Shown: positions 58,592 through 64,000 of the stretch, piece by piece
Numbering within the stretch: the stretch's first letter is position 1
Layout: each line of letters begins with the position of its first letter
NCBI GenBank assembly: GCA_021018815.1
Contig: JAITYX010000133.1
Location: forward strand, 248,001 to 312,000
Source: Talinum fruticosum
Taxonomy: Eukaryota > Streptophyta > Magnoliopsida > Caryophyllales > Talinaceae
Reading direction: 5' to 3'
DNA length: 64,000 nucleotides
Program-made: the position numbers and the translations under genes
The notes under the pieces: generated by a model
The model's input: the letters and a program-made list of their open reading frames with translations, nothing else
What the model was told of the DNA's origin: nothing
Databases searched by the model: none

Positions 58592-58899
58592 TCCAAAACT
58601 TTTATTTTCCTAGAGAAAAATCCTCCGATAGAGGATACTTACTTCTCATAATTGACCCCGTAAATTATTATCTTCATGTAAGTATTTCCAAATAAGTTTA
58701 CAAAGAAAGGCTTGGTTAACCGCCTCAATTTTCTTAAGGCCCAAATATGAAACTTTTATTTTCCTTGAGAAAAATCCTTTGATAGAGGATACTTACTTTT
58801 CATAATTGACCCCGGAAATTATTATCTTCATATAAGTATTTCCAAATAAATTTACAAAGAAAGACTTGGTTAAGCTGTCTCAATTTTCTTAAGGTCCAA
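58592..58899. repeat. Tandem duplication, 2 x 154 bp, inside LINE ORF2
   Basis: ACTTTTATTTTCC ... GATAGAGGATACTTAC ... TTTCTTAAGG(C/T)CCAAA occurs twice with a period of 154 bp (58598 and 58752). As 154 is not a multiple of three, it shifts the frame between RT and zf-RVT. Confidence 0.88.
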
Positions 58900-59145
58900 A
58901 CCCCCAATTTTTTGGGAGTACAAATTTTATCCCAAGCTACCATTGGTATCCTAGTGGCATCATGAGATTTTTTCCAAAAAAATCCCGATTAATTTTATGC
59001 GAGAGAGTTAGACGTGCTTTTCGGTAGTTTAAAACTCTGCATCACATGAGCCGGTAGGGGTTCAAGATTAGACTGTATAAGTACCACCCTACCGCTTTAG
59101 AGAGCGAATTGGTTTTCCAGTTTTGTAATTTGCTATCCGCTCTCG

Positions 59146-60420
59146 TTAAAAGATTCGTAAAAATAGAGTTGTTGGCTCTACCTTTGAAAACAGGACAACC
59201 TTAGTATTTTCCCAAAGAATCGAATGCGAGATATTAAACACAGAGGCAACCATATTCCTATCGGCAGTCGAAGAGTTTCTAGAAAATACAATCGCCGACT
59301 TATGAAAATTAATAAGTTGGCTAAACCGATTGCAGAAATCATTCAGAATATTATGGAGCCTAAAGCATGTTTCACAATTGGCCTTATAAAACAAAAGACT
59401 ATCATCCGCAAACAACAAGCGGGGATTTTTGGGCTTGCGGACAAATTTTAATCTTAATCCTCGATTTAGGGTTCGAGGCAGACAAAGTGAAGCCTATACG
59501 CCAAAACATCCATATACAATATGCATAAATATGGCGACAGGGGTCACCTTGCCTCAGTCCTCTAGATGGATGGAAAAAGCCACAAGACTCATCTTTGATG
59601 AGAATTGAATATGTAACCGATGTAATACATTCATGTATCCAATTAATCCAAACTGAATAGAAACCCAAATCCTTGAGACAAGCAAAGATAAAATCCCATT
59701 CAATTCTATCATAAGCTTTCTCCATATCCAATTTTAGTCCAATATAAGCTTGTTTCCCTTTAATATTCCCAAATTTGTTAATGACTTCATATGCCAAAAG
59801 AACATTATCATGGATATCCTTATTAGGTACGAAGGCACTCTGGTAGGGGCTGCCAATCCTTTGTAGAATAGGCCTTAACCTATTGACTAGAATTTTCAAA
59901 ATAATCTTGTAAAGACGATTGCACAAACCGATTGGTCTAAAGTGTGAAGTAAACCAAGGGTTTGTAACTTTCGGTATTAACACAATGAAGGCATTATTAA
60001 CTCTCTTTTAATAACTTTCCGTTATTAAAAAATCCATAATGCACGCAGTAATGTCATTACCAATAACATCCCAATGCTGTTAGAAGAACCCAGCGCCAAA
60101 GCCATCGGGCCCTAGAGCTTTAGCTGGGTTCATTTGAAAAACAACGATCTTGACTTCAGTAGGAGAAATCGAAAGGATGAGCTGGTTATTATCATCATTG
60201 GTGAGCTAGACCGGCAGATTCGTGCACATTCGTGTTCTATTAGTACCCTGTTGAGACTTAAATCTTTGAGTAAAGTCCGTTACAAATTTCCGTTGAATAT
60301 CTTCTTTATCATAGATCCATCCTCCAGACTCATCTTTAATTCTAATTATATTTGTTTTTTTCTTTCGAAAAGAACAACAACGATGAAAGAAATTAGAGTT
60401 TCTGTCACCTTTAGTCAACC
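59146..60420 (-). pseudogene. LINE reverse transcriptase
   Basis: Upstream part: KGDRNSNFFHRCCSFRKK and IIRIKDESGGWIYDKE at 60418-60206, then ALGPDGFGAGFF near 60100. The core at 59983-59402 reads IPKVTNPWFTSHFRPIGL, LVNRLRPILQRIGSPYQSAF, LKLDMEKAYDRIEWDFIF (first Asp) and SRGLRQGDP. After a frameshift at about 59410 comes MLFADDSLLFYKAN with the catalytic FADD. The usual target-primed RT domain order is kept; frameshifts make it inactive. Confidence 0.92.
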
Positions 60421-60484
60421 TTCTTTTCGATAAAACTTTCCTTAATATTTCGATTAAACAAAAGAAGTCGCTCCCTTTGTTTGA

Positions 60485-61478
60485 TTAAGCGAGCTTGCCA
60501 ATGTAATAATCTATGATTACAACGGTCAGACAGATTTTATCTTCCACAATTTGTAAAAGATTTGAATTCCTTTCTACCTTGTGAGGGTAGTTACTATAGA
60601 CTTTGGAGGCCCATAGCTTAAGCTTAGATTTAACATTCATGAGTTTACTAACAACTTTGTACATAAGCGTCCCTCGCGGTTGCCCATTCCATTGCTTGTT
60701 TTCCCATTTTATTGACTTACGGGTAACTCGACCAATGATTCTAAAATCTAAATTTTCGATAAGAATGTTGCCGAATAATAAGGCTAGAATCCAACAGAAT
60801 GTAGCTATGATTTGAACACAAGAATGACCCATGAGAGACGGAGCAATTGGAGTACATATTCCGCCAATCGGAGCGCGCAATAGCTCTATCTAATCTTTCA
60901 TAGATAAGATGTCCTTTCAAAAATTTTTCTAGGTGAATATTCTGCCAAAAGTAGGAATGGATTCACCCTGGATGCTAGAAAGAAAATTCTTAATGCGTTG
61001 TACATTGTTGAGAGATAATTTAATACCTCCCACTTTTTCATTTAAACATTCCATTTCATTGAAATCTCCGATAATACACCAAGGTAAATTAATTAGGCAA
61101 TTAATTTCCTGTAATTGATTCCAAAAACCGGCTTGTCAATAGCTTGAGTTGGCCCATAGATCCCCGTAATAATACATTCTTTTTGTATGCTCTTATCAAG
61201 TACATAGAGGTGAATAAACCTCTTGTCTTTAATAATCACAATGGCTGAAAATATTACAATTATTCCAAAGGACCCACATACCCCCACAATGATTGTGAGG
61301 TAGACATAATCAAAATGATCAAACCCCAAGGAGGAGATGATTTTCTTTGTGCTTTCTTCATTAGTCATAGTTCCGGTCAAAAATAAAATATCGGGTCTAA
61401 CTTTCGATTGAGAATTAGAACTTCTTGTTTAACTTGGTACTTTTTAGCACCTTGTACATTCCACGCAACAATTTTCAT
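60485..61478 (-). pseudogene. LINE AP-type endonuclease (EEP)
   Basis: The ORF2 start is an ATG at 61476-61478, followed by MKIVAWNVQGAKK, the N-terminal strand of EEP domains (Asn ligand present). Then TNEESTKKIISSLGFDHFDY, ECIITGIYGPTQA, a LIYERLDRAIA-like piece near 60900, and C-S-N-H-S near the C-terminal S-D-H of the family (Asp to Asn). It would nick target DNA. Stops are present. Confidence 0.85.
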
Positions 61479-63000
61479 AAATAAATCGTTCATATTCTAC
61501 AGTTCCAATTGTAGAAAGAGTGGTAGGAAAAAACATTCATAACCAACCAAGTAGCAAGTAAACAATTTCAGCTTGCAAAGCAAGATTCGGACCCTAAAAG
61601 GGTTGGCCATAGCAGGAGCCTTGGGAATCCGAATATAAACTAGGACTCCTCTCGCCCAATATATACAAGCAAAGAAAATAGTACAAGAGAAATACATACG
61701 GTTCACCAAGATAACGAAAACAAAAATAAACATTACAATACAAATCAAGCAATTCCAAACCCAATAAGAGTCGTTGCGCATCCAAATGATATCGCTCGAT
61801 CCTCTCAAGGTACGCCATGGACCCCAAAACCAGCAAAGAAAACAAAAACAATTGATCGGAACTAAAAATCCAGCTCAAAACAAAAGAACAACTTAATAGC
61901 AAAAAGAAAAGAACCTACGAAGTCAATAAAAATCGTCCAACGAGGCAAAGAGAAAAGTCATGCAACGAATAGTCTCGGATAAATAGATTATCTCATCATA
62001 GACATTTAAAATACTAGGCGGCTAGGCGGCAAGGCGGTATCTTGCTTCCAACCCAAAAAGGGGCAACATAAAGAAACCGCGAAGCCACCATAGTATTAAA
62101 AGGAGCATCGAGCAAAATCTGTCGGGGTATATGTTGACTAAACCCAATCGAAGGAAAAGGAGAAGTTTCCAAATACAAATAGGCCTGCCGATTATGCCAA
62201 AAGGGACAATACCAGAACCAAGCAAACCAGGTGAACTCCAACTAAAGAGCCAACAAAACTCACTCTAAGAATTACCAACTAAAACCGGCTTGTCTCTCAA
62301 ATTCCATCCAGCCAAGCCAAAGCTTCGTTCATAGTCATCATAAACAAAGCCAAAGCTACATCGCCACTATTTGGTAACCAAATGAGGTGGACCATATCCC
62401 TAATCTCGTCAATCAAGCCAATGGACACTATCCATATCCAAAGGAAATCAAAACAGCAAAAGACAATCCACTTGCGGAGCAAGATACGAGCCCTTGTAAG
62501 GGCGGTCGAGCAAGAGCCTTGGGACTTTCAGGTAAGCTCGAAGGTCCTCTCGCCTATAATATACACTAAAAAATAACTAGTAACCAAGGAAGAAACACAA
62601 ATACATCCATAAAAAACATTATATAGGCCTTCCGAGTTCGATTAACAACGACCCTGAGACATGAATTTACCAGGACAAAGCTCGGGAGCAAAAACATTGA
62701 TAACCCGAAATAGCCAAACCACATAACGAAAGACATCCAGGCTATAATAACTAACCCGAAGTGAAATCATAATAGAACCAAAAATGATGAAAATCGGAAG
62801 CTGGAGTAGAATCATACCAAAGAAACATGGCCAAATCCATCTCCAAAAACAATAAGCGGGAAGTGTAAAGTTGAAATAAAGAGGAGGGACATAGCCCGAA
62901 ACATACCCGAAGTGATGCCAATCGATCAAAATCAAAGAGAAGGGAAATCGGTTGGGAACCAATCGAAATCATATAGAACCGCCTAAGCACCGAACATAGC
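61479..63000 (-). mobile_element. LINE ORF1-ORF2 intergenic or 5' region with an internal repeat
   Basis: A block at 61578-61666 (AGGAGCCTTGGGAATC ... CTCCTCTCGCCCA) recurs at 62477-62570 (AAGAGCCTTGGGACTT ... GTCCTCTCGCCTA), about 900 bp apart. Short open frames here contain many Phe/Leu/Trp codons but no known domain. Confidence 0.45.
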
Positions 63001-63900
63001 AGCCGCGAAATCGACGAAGGGATAACCTAGCCAACCATGAGTGTGGTTCACCAACTCCCTAGCGGAGGAAGAGGTTGTGGAGGCACAACAAATTTTGGCC
63101 GAGGGCGAGATCGTGAGTCTCGATAACGAGACTAGGTGTAGCGAAAAGCAACGAAGTTCAAGAGCGGATTTGGCATCCAAAATGAAGGACTATCAATTTG
63201 ACTCTTGGAGGAAGCAAGTATGCGCATACCAATCTTGAAATTAGTAAATGGAATGTAGAAAAAGATGAAAATCTCATCTTTCCCATCAAAACCAACAAGA
63301 AAAACAGATTCCGATGGCCCTAATACTTGTCGATCTAAAGAATTCATCGGATCGAATCTTCATATCGGAACAAGTCGGATCGTGTTGAAACAGCACCTAA
63401 ATGGCTCAAATCAAGCCTACCAGCGCTAAACACATGAAGGAAATACGGGAATTCGACATGAAAGATCCAGGAGAAGTAGAGACAAGATGGACGAGAGAAG
63501 AGCCCGGGAGAGGAGGTAGGACCTTCGCTCAAGGCAATCGAAGGAGCACCAATTGATCCGGCATTTGTGTTAATTGGAATGATCCATCGAAGATAAGACC
63601 CATCACCGAGAATCGAGGCTAGAAAAAGACACCAAATTAGTCTCTTGAAGCGGATCCGACAAGATTACTTCAAATTCGGACATGGAATGGTTCTTGGAGA
63701 ATAAACCCTTCACTTGAACGGAAGAAAAATCGGGAAGAAGGATGGTCGTACATCTTTAACAAGAACATTGACCATCTTGAACCTCAACGAAGGACACGAA
63801 ACGATGGAACCACAAGCCATTACGCAGCCAAGTTCGAACACCAACACCAAACATAGAACTCGGAAAAATCAAAGGTAAGGAAGAAAGACGAAGAAATCGA
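63000..63900 (-). pseudogene. LINE ORF1-like remnants
   Basis: Minus-strand pieces read VLGPSESVFLVGFDGKDEI and FKIGMRILASSKSQIDSP at 63347-63132, with broken frames on to about 63900 (MFGVGVRTWLRNGLWFHR). Position upstream of ORF2 suggests ORF1. No zinc knuckle was recognised, so this is tentative. Confidence 0.4.
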
Positions 63901-64000
63901 GAGAAAGGCAAAGGTGTTTTCGTAAGATAATCAAGGCGAGCAAGCTTGGATTATACTGGACGGAAGAAATGGCAGTGAAGAAAGGGGGAGGAAGGAGGAT

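Larger units (their letters stand above)
57400..64000 (-). mobile_element. L1-type LINE, degenerate, open at the right edge
   Basis: A non-LTR retrotransposon read from right to left. ORF2 runs from about 61478 to 57430 with endonuclease, RT, zf-RVT and RNase H-like domains. ORF1-like sequence lies further right. No poly-A tail was recognised at the left end, which abuts the remnant of the Ty3 internal region. The 5' end lies beyond the window. Confidence 0.8.

Noticed and set aside
62014..63000. Phe/Trp-rich frames as membrane proteins
   Set aside because: Hydrophobic look comes from T-rich composition on the minus strand; frames are short and overlap one another.

Overview
The window looks like a stretch of repeat-rich plant nuclear DNA, probably from a species with a large genome. 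It is mostly AT-rich and has no long intact open reading frame. Nearly everything recognisable is a decayed transposable element: plant Ty3 (Tat/Ogre-like and long-LTR Tekay-like), Ty1/copia (SIRE-like), an L1-type LINE, CACTA-like elements and a Mutator-like MITE. I found no credible host gene, rRNA, tRNA or CRISPR array. The species cannot be named from this sequence. Family names below rest on motif recognition by eye, not on searches.

Layout. Bases 1-7260 are one minus-strand Ty3 gag gene broken by three younger insertions, each with target-site duplications (TSDs): a 3.9 kb solo LTR (715-4605, TSD GGATA), a Mutator-type MITE (4719-5146, 11-bp TSD) and a copia solo LTR (5176-6649, TSD GACCA). 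Bases 7260-17016 hold Ty3 leader and LTR debris, tandem repeats and another copia LTR. Bases 17017-25417 are an unusual three-LTR non-coding Ty3 element (LTR-internal-LTR-internal-LTR) framed by GCTGG/GCTAG, with a CACTA-like MITE in its middle LTR. Bases 26930-29470 are a minus-strand integrase split by a copia solo LTR (27223-28818, TSD AAAGC). Bases 29485-32737 carry two copies of a CACTA-like non-autonomous element and a fourth LTR of the three-LTR family.

Bases 32738-41680 hold a copia element on the minus strand: 3' LTR, polypurine tract, an extra env-like/Transposase_32-like ORF with its own TATA-like box, then pol. It lies against a second copy's LTR. Bases 41769-43770 are one end of a CACTA element with a broken Ulp1-type protease gene. 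Bases 44430-47300 are Ty3 leader and ORF1 debris. Bases 47416-50686 are a second solo LTR of the 715-4605 family, in the opposite orientation. Bases 50690-55300 are a Tat-like Ty3 pol on the minus strand, with a copia solo LTR (52463-53902) between RT and RNase H. Bases 55615-57110 are an LTR plus primer-binding site. From about 57400 to the window end lies a degenerate minus-strand LINE with endonuclease, RT, zf-RVT and a C-terminal RNase H-like domain.

Taken together the window is a record of nested insertions in which most LTR elements have been cut down to solo LTRs by recombination. The genes do not form a working pathway; they are remains of the elements' own replication proteins.
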